A stretch of DNA of 64,000 bases from Sphingobacterium phlebotomi (GTDB lineage: Bacteria; Bacteroidota; Bacteroidia; Sphingobacteriales; Sphingobacteriaceae), in the NCBI RefSeq assembly GCF_008180195.1, contig NZ_VTAV01000001.1:930001-994000 (forward strand). The letters are read 5' to 3'. Under the pieces are notes generated by a model, which had not been told where the DNA came from, made no database searches, and worked only from the letters and a program-made list of their open reading frames with translations. Shown here piece by piece: positions 43,600 through 51,546 of the stretch (position 1 is the stretch's first letter; every line of letters starts with the position of its first letter). The position numbers and the translations under genes were made by a program.

Positions 43600-45861
43600 T
43601 CAACTGCTGAAGTCAATGAATCCCTCGAGTCGCTTTTCTATTGCATCTTTCCTATTGATGATATCTTCTGCCGAAGGCTGTATTCTTTTTCCGTTGATGT
43701 CGATGTAAAAGAATTCTCCATCTTTTTCTACTCGGGTGAAGCCCAACGCATAATCTTCGATATAATCGTATTCGATAGGGATAATCACCTGGAAGCTACT
43801 ATCCAAAAAGCCGCCCTTTCCGTCGTTGACCACCCATGCCCGATCTTCATAGAGCGGGCCGATACGATCGTACTGCGGCCGACAGAGGATGTGAAAATCG
43901 TAGTCCATCACTCCCATCTTATTGCCTCGTCGGAATGTACTGTAGTTTTTATTCCAATAGCCACTTATATAATCGTAATCACTATGCAGTAACAGACGAC
44001 CGTACATGTCATATATATCGCTGCCTTGTTCCCTTTCCGCATAAATACGATTGTTAATGGAATCTACCGTAGTATTTTTGTATTGCAAAGGTACGAATAT
44101 ACGACCCTTTGCATCGATAATGCCTTTCCGTTTGCTGCTGTCTACTTCTGCATATCCATAACGAAAAGAGCTTACCTTGTCGTAGACGAAGGGGATACGC
44201 AATCGGAATTTCTCATCCGCAAAACCCCATTTTCCTTCTTGTTTGACAGCGACACGATTTTGAGTGAAAGTACTGATATCTTCAAATTGTGGGGGTAAGA
44301 GCTCCGTAAGTGTCGTATCGATAAGCCCCACGAGCGAATCGATACCTACAGTCGCTAAGTCCTTTCGGTCACTATAGGAGAGGGGGTAGAGCGATTCATA
44401 AGGAAACTTCAATTTATTCATCATCAACCCTGTTTCCGGAGAGAGAAAGGTGAAATTGGAACCACTTTTACCGTAAAAAAGCCTGTCTCCAAAAGGCTTC
44501 AGATCGTGCATAGAACTCGGCTGGCGATTATACAATGGATAAAACATGGGGCGTTGATTGCCCAGCTGATCGATGGCGATATATATCGGAAGTTGTATTC
44601 CTGTGGTGTCGATAATAAATTGACTTGTAATGCCTTCTTTACGTGTACCTACTACGGTTAATCCATATTTGTTGAATCTGTAGGCACTATGGTATTGGGG
44701 AGGGATCACCTCTTCTCCTTGGCGATTGATGTAACCATACCGCTTATTGTAGGGATCACTTTCGTCCTTTTGTTCGACAATAGCGAACCCATTGGAAAAT
44801 ATATAACTATGCGCGTAAGGCAACTCTTTGATGATCTGAAAATCGGTATCCATTAATAGCATCTTACCATCTTTTTGCATGCATATTCGCCCTTCAGAAA
44901 ACCTTGGTTGTATTACTTCGTCGTAGATAAAAGGTAATAAGGTTTTCCCGGTGGTGTCCACAATGCCATATTTGTCGTCTTTCATCGCCACCAGGAATCC
45001 CTCATCAGAAACAAACCCTAAAAATGGATATGCTGTGGGTAGAATCACTCCGCCATTAAAATCAAATAAGCCTGCAAAACCGTTTTCAACGGCACGGAGG
45101 AAATTGTCCCGCTGTATCGTGATAGCAGTATACATGGTGTCAAGTATAATATGTCCGTTCGGATTGGCTAAGCCGATTTTTTTATGAGCGACGTACAATT
45201 TATAAGTTCCTTTTTCCCAAGGTTCAATGCGACGATATTGAATAGGTAAGATTTCTCGTCCGAGTGTGTCAATTAAACCATATTTTCCATTTTTCCGTAC
45301 AAGAGATAGGTGATTGACGAATGATTTTACGTCCTCATATTGTGAGGGGATGACTATTTCGCCCTGTGTGTTAATAAAGCCGTATTGGTTATCGATTGCA
45401 ACGGCTGCGCGGTTTTGGGAAAAAGGTAGTGCCCAGTCAAATTGTGGCTTGATAACCCATTTGCCACGATGGTTGATATAGCCCCATTTATCGCCTCGTT
45501 GTACCGCGGCGAGACCTTCAGAAAAAGCATAAGCATAAGGAGCTTGGATACGGCGCATCTGTTTCCCGTTCTGATTGACATAGGTATAATGATCTTGATA
45601 GTGTACAAGTGCCATGCTGTCGGTAAAATCATCTGCCCAATTAAAAATAGACTGTATAGCCCTCTTGCCATCTTGCGAAACGTATCCCCACGTTTCCGTC
45701 ATACTATCTAAGCGTATTAATGACCAGCCATGAAGCGTGTCGCCTTGATAAGCGTAGCCTTCTTGTTGTTGATGTGACAAAAGACGGTTCTTCCAGCTAG
45801 AACAAGAAGCCAGAAAAATCACCATAATGATAAATAAAACTATATATTTCTCAATTTTCAA
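43600..45861 (-). CDS. Giant WG-repeat lipoprotein 3
   Basis: 753 residues. Signal peptide with lipobox MVIFLASC (Cys about 20), so anchored, unlike the two soluble paralogues. WG units are regular and numerous: RGDKWGYINHRGKWVIKPQF, DNQYGFINTQGEIVIPSQY, KNGKYGLIDTLGREILPIQY, KDDKYGIVDTTGKTLLPFIY, QEGKWGFADEKFRLRIPFVY, DGKGGFLDSSFQVIIPIEY. It is encoded 6 bases after a small membrane protein and upstream of the TPR sensor kinase in the same operon, which makes it a candidate ligand-binding or accessory partner of that kinase. Confidence 0.88.
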   Translation of the reverse strand: MKIEKYIVLFIIMVIFLASCSSWKNRLLSHQQQEGYAYQGDTLHGWSLIRLDSMTETWGYVSQDGKRAIQSIFNWADDFTDSMALVHYQDHYTYVNQNGKQMRRIQAPYAYAFSEGLAAVQRGDKWGYINHRGKWVIKPQFDWALPFSQNRAAVAIDNQYGFINTQGEIVIPSQYEDVKSFVNHLSLVRKNGKYGLIDTLGREILPIQYRRIEPWEKGTYKLYVAHKKIGLANPNGHIILDTMYTAITIQRDNFLRAVENGFAGLFDFNGGVILPTAYPFLGFVSDEGFLVAMKDDKYGIVDTTGKTLLPFIYDEVIQPRFSEGRICMQKDGKMLLMDTDFQIIKELPYAHSYIFSNGFAIVEQKDESDPYNKRYGYINRQGEEVIPPQYHSAYRFNKYGLTVVGTRKEGITSQFIIDTTGIQLPIYIAIDQLGNQRPMFYPLYNRQPSSMHDLKPFGDRLFYGKSGSNFTFLSPETGLMMNKLKFPYESLYPLSYSDRKDLATVGIDSLVGLIDTTLTELLPPQFEDISTFTQNRVAVKQEGKWGFADEKFRLRIPFVYDKVSSFRYGYAEVDSSKRKGIIDAKGRIFVPLQYKNTTVDSINNRIYAEREQGSDIYDMYGRLLLHSDYDYISGYWNKNYSTFRRGNKMGVMDYDFHILCRPQYDRIGPLYEDRAWVVNDGKGGFLDSSFQVIIPIEYDYIEDYALGFTRVEKDGEFFYIDINGKRIQPSAEDIINRKDAIEKRLEGFIDFSS

Positions 45862-45867
45862 CTTCTC

Positions 45868-46182
45868 CTAACAAATAACACAAAAATCTTTCATCAGATA
45901 TAGCAAGAGCAATAACAAAAGGATAAAAATCGTTCCACCTATTATGGCCCACCAAGCCTGTGTGCTGCGTTGAATAAATAGGCTATATAACCCCAAAACT
46001 ATAGCCGTCCCGGAGAAAAATAAGTAACTGTAAAAAAGAAATGATTCTACACGTATAAACTGATGCAGCCAGAAAACCGAACCGAAAACCCATAGTAACA
46101 AAAATAAAAAGCCGCATATCATACTGATAAGAGCCAGTATGGCGGATGGATAATGGTCTTTTTTCCGTTTTGGGGCGTTCAT
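45868..46182 (-). CDS. Small three-helix membrane protein (island gene)
   Basis: 104 residues. A basic head (MNAPKRKKDHYPS) is followed by helices at about 14-36, 45-66 and 77-96. No family recognised. First gene of the box C operon (this gene, WG lipoprotein 3, TPR kinase, NarL regulator). Its ATG is 24 bases after the -7 octamer. Confidence 0.7.
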   Translation of the reverse strand: MNAPKRKKDHYPSAILALISMICGFLFLLLWVFGSVFWLHQFIRVESFLFYSYLFFSGTAIVLGLYSLFIQRSTQAWWAIIGGTIFILLLLLLLYLMKDFCVIC

Positions 46183-46206
46183 TGTTGCTGCTGTTTACGT
46201 TACAAA

Positions 46207-46257
46207 CAAAATTACGGAAAGCAAGTGGGTAGAAAAATAGCGGAAATTAGGGATAAA
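46207..46257 (-). promoter_or_regulatory. Promoter built on regulatory box C (46234-46257)
   Basis: Read on the minus strand, box C is TTTATCCCT, then AATTTC, then CGCTATTTT. It shares CC-C/T-A-ATTTCCG and the ATTTT end with box B. Exactly 19 bases after the TTTT comes TAATTTTG (46214-46207), a full -7 match. The opposite side carries the FKBP terminator and no promoter, in line with no divergent gene there. Confidence 0.72.
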
Positions 46258-46294
46258 AAAAGCTCCGAGGTTTTGAAACCTCGGAGCTTTTTTT
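46255..46294 (-). terminator. Terminator of the FKBP gene
   Basis: Perfect GCTCCGAGGTTT / AAACCTCGGAGC stem extended by A7/T7, giving 19-bp arms. On the minus strand it ends in seven T residues, 20 bases after the FKBP stop. It insulates the island operon from the FKBP transcript. Confidence 0.93.
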
Positions 46295-46313
46295 ATTACA
46301 TGAATTTATAAAA

Positions 46314-47276
46314 TTAATTTACTGACGTTGAATCCGCAGGAGCTTCTTTTGGGCCAGGTACGATGTCAACCAATTCCACGTCAAACACTAATGGCGCATA
46401 CGGCGGAATAGTACCACCACCACGTTCGCCATAACCGATGCTAGATGGAACCAATAACGTGGCTTTAGAACCTTTGCTCAATAACTGTAAGCCTTCTGTC
46501 CAACCTTGGATGACCGGATCATGGCCCACGCGGAAACGAATCGGTTCATATTGGCGCATTGGATTGAATTTATTCTCTTTTTTCGCCAATTCTGCATCAT
46601 TCGTATCGAAAATAGTACCATTTACTAATGTACCTGTATAATTAACAACTACTGTGTCACCAACAACCGGCTTGTTTCCAGTGCCTTCTTCTTTGACGAT
46701 ATATTGTAAACCAGAATCTGTTTTCTTAGGCTCTAACTTGTTTTTCGCGATGTAGTTCGCTAGCTTACCTTCCTCGGCTTGTTTCAATGTCTCGATTTCC
46801 GCTTTGAAGTATTCATCAACTTGCGCATACATAGCAGAATCCGTTAAATCACCTTTTTTAAAGTGCTTTCTTACCTTCACTTTAAAAGTAGCATACTTGT
46901 CTGCAAACTCCGGTTTCGGTTGTCCGGTTTTAGCAGCCATGGTGTCTAGGTTCAAACGGAAAATAGCACTATCGCCTTCTCCTAGCATTTTGAACATCGA
47001 ATTATAATCACCAGCGTATAACCCTGGGATAGAATCTGGAGCGATGTTTACGATTTGAGGCAAACCGATATCGTACGTACTTTGCAATAAGGAATCCTTA
47101 CGATCCGATGTTACAATCATGTCTACCGACAATAGATCACCTGCTTGGGCTTTTTCTGCTCCTGCGTCTTTAACAATGTTATATTCAAGACCGCCATCGC
47201 CTTTCTTGAAGTTCTGGCAACTGGTTGTAGCTAATAAACCCACAGCAGCCGAAAGGAATAAAATTGATTTCTTCAT
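46314..47276 (-). CDS. FKBP-type peptidyl-prolyl isomerase lipoprotein
   Basis: 320 residues. Signal peptide ending LLATTSC (Cys about 20), so probably membrane-attached in the envelope. The C-terminal FKBP domain (about 200-312) has VNYTGTLVNGTIFD, VIQGWTEGLQLLSKGSKATL and VPSSIGYGERGGGTIPPYAP. The N-terminal half (about 25-190) looks like a diverged second FKBP-like domain with charged helices (EYFKAEIETLKQAEEGK). It follows the NrnA-like gene by 19 bases, so it is probably in the same operon. Confidence 0.92.
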   Translation of the reverse strand: MKKSILFLSAAVGLLATTSCQNFKKGDGGLEYNIVKDAGAEKAQAGDLLSVDMIVTSDRKDSLLQSTYDIGLPQIVNIAPDSIPGLYAGDYNSMFKMLGEGDSAIFRLNLDTMAAKTGQPKPEFADKYATFKVKVRKHFKKGDLTDSAMYAQVDEYFKAEIETLKQAEEGKLANYIAKNKLEPKKTDSGLQYIVKEEGTGNKPVVGDTVVVNYTGTLVNGTIFDTNDAELAKKENKFNPMRQYEPIRFRVGHDPVIQGWTEGLQLLSKGSKATLLVPSSIGYGERGGGTIPPYAPLVFDVELVDIVPGPKEAPADSTSVN

Positions 47277-47295
47277 TCTGATATAGTCACTTAAG

Positions 47296-48306
47296 TTATG
47301 TTGTTAATATTTCTTTATATGCTGGTAATATAGATTTGAACTTGTTTACCGTCTGGCTAAGTGTTTCCGTCGAACTACCCCCAGAAGCGTTTAAATGTCC
47401 TCCTCCGTTAAAGTATTTTTTACAAATTTCATTACATGGAATTTCTCCAGTCGATCGCAAAGATAATTTAATTAATTCAGTTCTGTCAATAAATAACGCA
47501 GCTAATCGTATGCCTTTAACAGATAGGGCATAATTTACGAGCCCTTCCGTATCTCCCGTGGTCACTTGGAACCGTTCTAAATCCTCTTTTGTAACAGCAA
47601 ATACCGCTGTGTTGTATTCGGGGATGACTTCCAAACAATTTAACAGGCAATATCCCAAAAATTTTAATCGATTTTCGGTAGAGCTGTTATAGATGTGTTC
47701 ATGAATCTCCCAATTCCTGGCTCCGGCTTCAATAAGTTTTGATATGATTAAGTGCACGGCTGCGGTAGTGGAGCGGAAGCGAAACGAACCGGTATCTGTC
47801 ATGATGCCTGCATATAGACAAGTAGCAATTTCCGGTGTTATACCCGTAGCATCTTCATAGATGTCGGTGATAAACGTATAAACCAGTTGGGCAGTAGCCG
47901 CCGCCGTGGCATCCCAATAACTAAGGGAAGCAAAATCTTCGGGATCCAGGTGATGATCTATCATCCACTTTTGGCCACTCGCGGCTCGAAGAACAGGCTC
48001 TAAAATATTGGTGCGGCTAAGTGCGCTGTAATCCAGACAAAAAATAATATCGGCTTGCTGTATGAGCTGTTCTGCTCGTGTCGTATTATTTGGGAAGATA
48101 ATAACATCTTCACGCCCCGGCATCCAGTTGAGAAAATCTGGAAAATCAGACGACAATACGACCACTACTTGATGCCCTTTCGTTTTCAACCAATGGTATA
48201 AACCTAAAGAAGAGCCAAGTGCGTCTCCATCCGGTTTGTGATGGGTTGTGATAACGATATTCTTAGGTTGAGCCAGTAAGTGTAAATTATTTTCTCCTGT
48301 CAGCAT
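47296..48306 (-). CDS. nrnA: DHH-family oligoribonuclease / pAp phosphatase (NrnA-like)
   Basis: 336 residues. DHH domain with THHKPDGDALGSSLG, FCLDYSALSR and the name motif WMIDHHLDPEDF, then GIMTDTGSFRFRSTT. The DHHA1 domain ends in YFNGGGHLNASGGSS. NrnA degrades short RNA oligomers and dephosphorylates pAp. Full length. Upstream, TTTT-N20-TAGGTTTG serves as promoter; the FKBP gene follows 19 bases downstream. Confidence 0.9.
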   Translation of the reverse strand: MLTGENNLHLLAQPKNIVITTHHKPDGDALGSSLGLYHWLKTKGHQVVVVLSSDFPDFLNWMPGREDVIIFPNNTTRAEQLIQQADIIFCLDYSALSRTNILEPVLRAASGQKWMIDHHLDPEDFASLSYWDATAAATAQLVYTFITDIYEDATGITPEIATCLYAGIMTDTGSFRFRSTTAAVHLIISKLIEAGARNWEIHEHIYNSSTENRLKFLGYCLLNCLEVIPEYNTAVFAVTKEDLERFQVTTGDTEGLVNYALSVKGIRLAALFIDRTELIKLSLRSTGEIPCNEICKKYFNGGGHLNASGGSSTETLSQTVNKFKSILPAYKEILTT

Positions 48307-48322
48307 AAATCTTGTAAGTGTG

Positions 48323-48354
48323 CAAACCTACTATTTATTTACGGGTTGTGAAAA
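48323..48354 (-). promoter_or_regulatory. Promoter of nrnA-fkp operon
   Basis: On the minus strand TTTT (48354-48351), 20 bases, TAGGTTTG (48330-48323), which fully matches the -7 octamer, 16 bases before ATG 48306. A weak 8-bp hairpin TTTCTTAA/TTAAGAAA (48371-48392) lies between it and the preceding gene. Confidence 0.55.
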
Positions 48355-48413
48355 TTTTTGCTATGATCTCTTTCTTAAAAAATGTTAAGAAAAGTTAAGT
48401 TGTTCATACAGTA

Positions 48414-51038
48414 TCAATGCCGAAAGGCATATAATTTTCGGTCTCGTCTCACACAAAGCAAATAAGGCGCGCTATTGTAATCAATTTTTCCATAATAGAA
48501 GTCCGGTAATGCCTCAATAGGAAAACCATCCCGTATCGATCCCTTTTCATCAAAAAGATAGATAAGATAGTTTTTACGGGAAGCGATGCCTAATAAAGAG
48601 CTATTTGAGCCGTTTGCAAAATACTGTGGGCGATCGGTTATCTCTTGGGTAAACGTAAAATCGAATAATGCACTGCTGTCCTGTATGTTTTTCGTCAATA
48701 AATGCTTTTGATCAATAATCGCCATACGATATGCTATGCCGTCCGTGTTGGGAAAATACGAAATCAAGGAACGATTTGCCCCCTGTTCCAGTTTATATGT
48801 CTTAGGCTCTTCTTTAAAATCCATGGTAAATGAAACCTGAGCGGTGTCAACGGCATATACCGCGTGTCGGTTTTGCTCCAATCTAGCAATGGCGATCGGG
48901 TTTTTAAACTGACTGTCTGTGATAATTTCTTCCTTAAGAAGATTGCCTTGCGCATCGAATTGATAAAAGTGACCGTTTTCTGTGCCAACGAAAACTTGAT
49001 CGCTGTGCACTTTGATATCAAACAATATTTTTCCCTCCAGATTCTTATCGCCCCAGCTTTCCTCTTTTTTACCGTCTGTTGTGTAGACCAGTAATTTACG
49101 ACCGGCGGGAATAAAAATCAATTGTTTACCACCGATGTTGCTGATCGTAGGTGTATAGGTCGGTTCGCTATCCATCCCTAATGAAAAACCGGGTAACGAA
49201 TTACCTTCTGGATCAAATCGATAAAGCCTGTTCCGATCGGTTACTAACACAATAGACCGGTCATCCAATTGTTGGGCTTCACCCACTACGCGTCCGTGAA
49301 ATACAGTAGACCAAAGCTTGTTGCCGGAAGGATTAATAGCGTGTACCGTGTGGTCTTGCTCTTGTATCAAGATAAATTGACTGGTATCCGAATGTTCGAA
49401 AACCTGTGGTGCGGTAATCGGTCGATTATTAAATTCATATATCCAGTCGGCTACAGCACCCAATGCATTCTTACTTTTGTATACACCATAAATACTAGTC
49501 TGAAAATTACCATTATTACCCGCAATCTGGATGGACCAGGAATAAAAATCCTGATAACCGAAATCTTCTTTATCACGAAAACTTTCGCGATAGGCAGCTT
49601 TTAGGAGACTATTGATGATGGATGAAGATGCTCCTGTACGGACGAAACAGGTGATATTAGCCTCATTTCCTTGTATTCTTTCCGAATTTTTGAAACCTAC
49701 GGTGTTCGTCAACAGGTTCACGCGTTCCCAATCACGTCGGTACTCGGCCAATAGGCTTTGATAGTTAGCTAATACGAGAATATTTCCCACACGCAAAAAA
49801 TACGGACGTGTGAACGATTTAAGCGGGTCTCCATAAAGTGCAAATGGGATATTCGAATGGTCGAATCGATAAAGAGAATCCGACACTCTAGTGGCTATTG
49901 ACGCAATGAATGTCTCTAGTTTGGCAGAATCTGCGATGGAAATAAAAGCCAGTTCGGTTTGGTTACTTTGCTCTACCAAAGCAAATTCCCGACCGAAAAT
50001 AGGACGTATGTCTTCTTCAAACGAGACATCTTTGCTTTTTTTTATTTCTGCAAACTGTGCCTGCAATTGAGGGAGTTCTTTCCGTTGTTTCAGCAACGCA
50101 AGTAAATCTTTTCGGAAGCTATCCGAATCGCTAATAGCGAAAGAAAGATAAGAAGCTGTATTCTCAGGGAAGTAATTATATAACGTTTGTGAAGTCTTAT
50201 GCTGGTTTCCGAACAGCTCAATATAGTTTTCTTTTCGATGTGCCGTTTCACTTTCACCACTCAATATCAGTGCATCATTCTTGAAACTTAAATTCCATGC
50301 AGATTGCCCGCCGAGGTTGTCGAATAGTTTGATAAAGTCGCCTGCTTTTCTGCGCATAAGATGTTGAGCAATACGGGGTATTTGCTCATGAACAAAATAT
50401 ACACTAAGAGGTGAATTTCGGCTATTATTTTCTACAAAGTAATCAATTTCTTCTTTACCCAATTTAGGGGTATGCTTGTCCATTATCTTATATAATAGAC
50501 TGTCCGAAAAGGAAGCAAAGAAGATGTTTTCGTGGTATACAATATGGAATATGGAATCTTTGATCCCCTTGTCTAGGCTGTAAATGTGATTTTCAAGCGT
50601 ATCTTTTTCTGTTATGGTATATGCGGACGCAGCATTCTCCAGGAACGAGGTGATTGCTGCTTGGTCAATATGCGTTAACGTGGGGATAGTAAACAAGGTC
50701 GTGATGGCTTCGTTTTCCGGATGGAAAGAAACGTATTGGTCGACTCCATTTACATAAGGTTGGATGGCCGCATGTCGTAGAAGTTTCGCCTTTAATATCT
50801 GCCACTGCTCAAACTCCTGTCTTCCTATCATGGCTTCGAAGATTTCAAAATCCTTAAAGATGTTGTCCGTTGTCGCATCATTTTGGAACGTGGCAACCAG
50901 AAATGTCTCTTTCGGAAGGAAAGTAAGTGGCCGGAGTGTCTCTTTTTTTTCTCCTTCTAAATTTGCAAAATAATATAGGGAAGCACCAATAATGGCGACG
51001 AACAGTAAAATGGTAATAATAATCGTATTTCTCATCAA
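48414..51038 (-). CDS. Large membrane-anchored DUF3352-like protein with C-terminal beta-propeller
   Basis: 874 residues. One N-terminal membrane helix (IIITILLFVAIIGASLYYF, about 5-23) leads to a periplasmic body. About 40-530 looks like DUF3352 (FLPKETFLVATFQNDA, with repeated alpha/beta units). About 560-870 is a WD/PQQ-like propeller with strand pairs such as LYRFDPEGNSLPGFSLGMD, VFVGTENGHFYQFDAQGNLL and LIYLFDEKGSIRDGFPIEAL. The combination is not one I know; function unknown. It is transcribed toward nrnA but appears to be its own unit. Confidence 0.75.
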   Translation of the reverse strand: MMRNTIIITILLFVAIIGASLYYFANLEGEKKETLRPLTFLPKETFLVATFQNDATTDNIFKDFEIFEAMIGRQEFEQWQILKAKLLRHAAIQPYVNGVDQYVSFHPENEAITTLFTIPTLTHIDQAAITSFLENAASAYTITEKDTLENHIYSLDKGIKDSIFHIVYHENIFFASFSDSLLYKIMDKHTPKLGKEEIDYFVENNSRNSPLSVYFVHEQIPRIAQHLMRRKAGDFIKLFDNLGGQSAWNLSFKNDALILSGESETAHRKENYIELFGNQHKTSQTLYNYFPENTASYLSFAISDSDSFRKDLLALLKQRKELPQLQAQFAEIKKSKDVSFEEDIRPIFGREFALVEQSNQTELAFISIADSAKLETFIASIATRVSDSLYRFDHSNIPFALYGDPLKSFTRPYFLRVGNILVLANYQSLLAEYRRDWERVNLLTNTVGFKNSERIQGNEANITCFVRTGASSSIINSLLKAAYRESFRDKEDFGYQDFYSWSIQIAGNNGNFQTSIYGVYKSKNALGAVADWIYEFNNRPITAPQVFEHSDTSQFILIQEQDHTVHAINPSGNKLWSTVFHGRVVGEAQQLDDRSIVLVTDRNRLYRFDPEGNSLPGFSLGMDSEPTYTPTISNIGGKQLIFIPAGRKLLVYTTDGKKEESWGDKNLEGKILFDIKVHSDQVFVGTENGHFYQFDAQGNLLKEEIITDSQFKNPIAIARLEQNRHAVYAVDTAQVSFTMDFKEEPKTYKLEQGANRSLISYFPNTDGIAYRMAIIDQKHLLTKNIQDSSALFDFTFTQEITDRPQYFANGSNSSLLGIASRKNYLIYLFDEKGSIRDGFPIEALPDFYYGKIDYNSAPYLLCVRRDRKLYAFRH

Positions 51039-51155
51039 GCACAGCCTCTAACAGACTCAAAATTAAAAAAAATAAAATGTGTTTGTGCCTTTCCATCTTA
51101 TATTTTGTTACATTTATAGCATAGAAAGAAATATCATTAGAATACAATCTCTTTT

Positions 51156-51545
51156 ATGAATAAACAAATTATATTGATAGCGTCATTTTTCGGATTGACC
51201 GCTGTGATATTGGGGGCATTCGGGGCACATGGATTAGAAGGGAAAATCAGCGACTACCATTTGACTACCTGGAAAACAGGAAACCAATATCACTTCTATC
51301 ATACTTTTGCATTATTGTTTTTGTCCACTTTTTCCAGAGCTAAGAACGCTTCTATACGGGTTTCTTTTATTGCTTTTACAATTGGTATCCTATTGTTTTC
51401 GGGTTCTCTATACCTGTTAAGTGTCCGTTCGTTAATTGGACTAGAAGGATTCGGATGGTTAGGTCCGGTGACGCCGCTTGGTGGACTTTGCTTTATGGTA
51501 GGATGGGTAGGGTTGTTTGTAGCCGCCGTCCGGAATCGGTCTTAA
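51156..51545 (+). CDS. DUF423 small membrane protein
   Basis: 129 residues with four hydrophobic helices. The DUF423 signature is clear: FFGLTAVILGAFGAHGLEGK at the start, TWKTGNQYHFYHTFALLFL, then FSGSLYLLSVRS and LGPVTPLGGLCFMVGWVGL. The family is found across bacteria and has no assigned role. Its stop is one base before the priA start, so the pair is cotranscribed. Confidence 0.93.
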   Translation: MNKQIILIASFFGLTAVILGAFGAHGLEGKISDYHLTTWKTGNQYHFYHTFALLFLSTFSRAKNASIRVSFIAFTIGILLFSGSLYLLSVRSLIGLEGFGWLGPVTPLGGLCFMVGWVGLFVAAVRNRS

Positions 51546-51546
51546 G

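Noticed and set aside
31423..46257. Island as a mobile element or prophage
   Set aside because: No integrase, transposase, flanking repeat or tRNA target is visible, and both flanks are ordinary housekeeping genes.
48371..48392. TTTCTTAA hairpin as a terminator
   Set aside because: AT-only 8-bp stem without a following T-run; too weak to claim.
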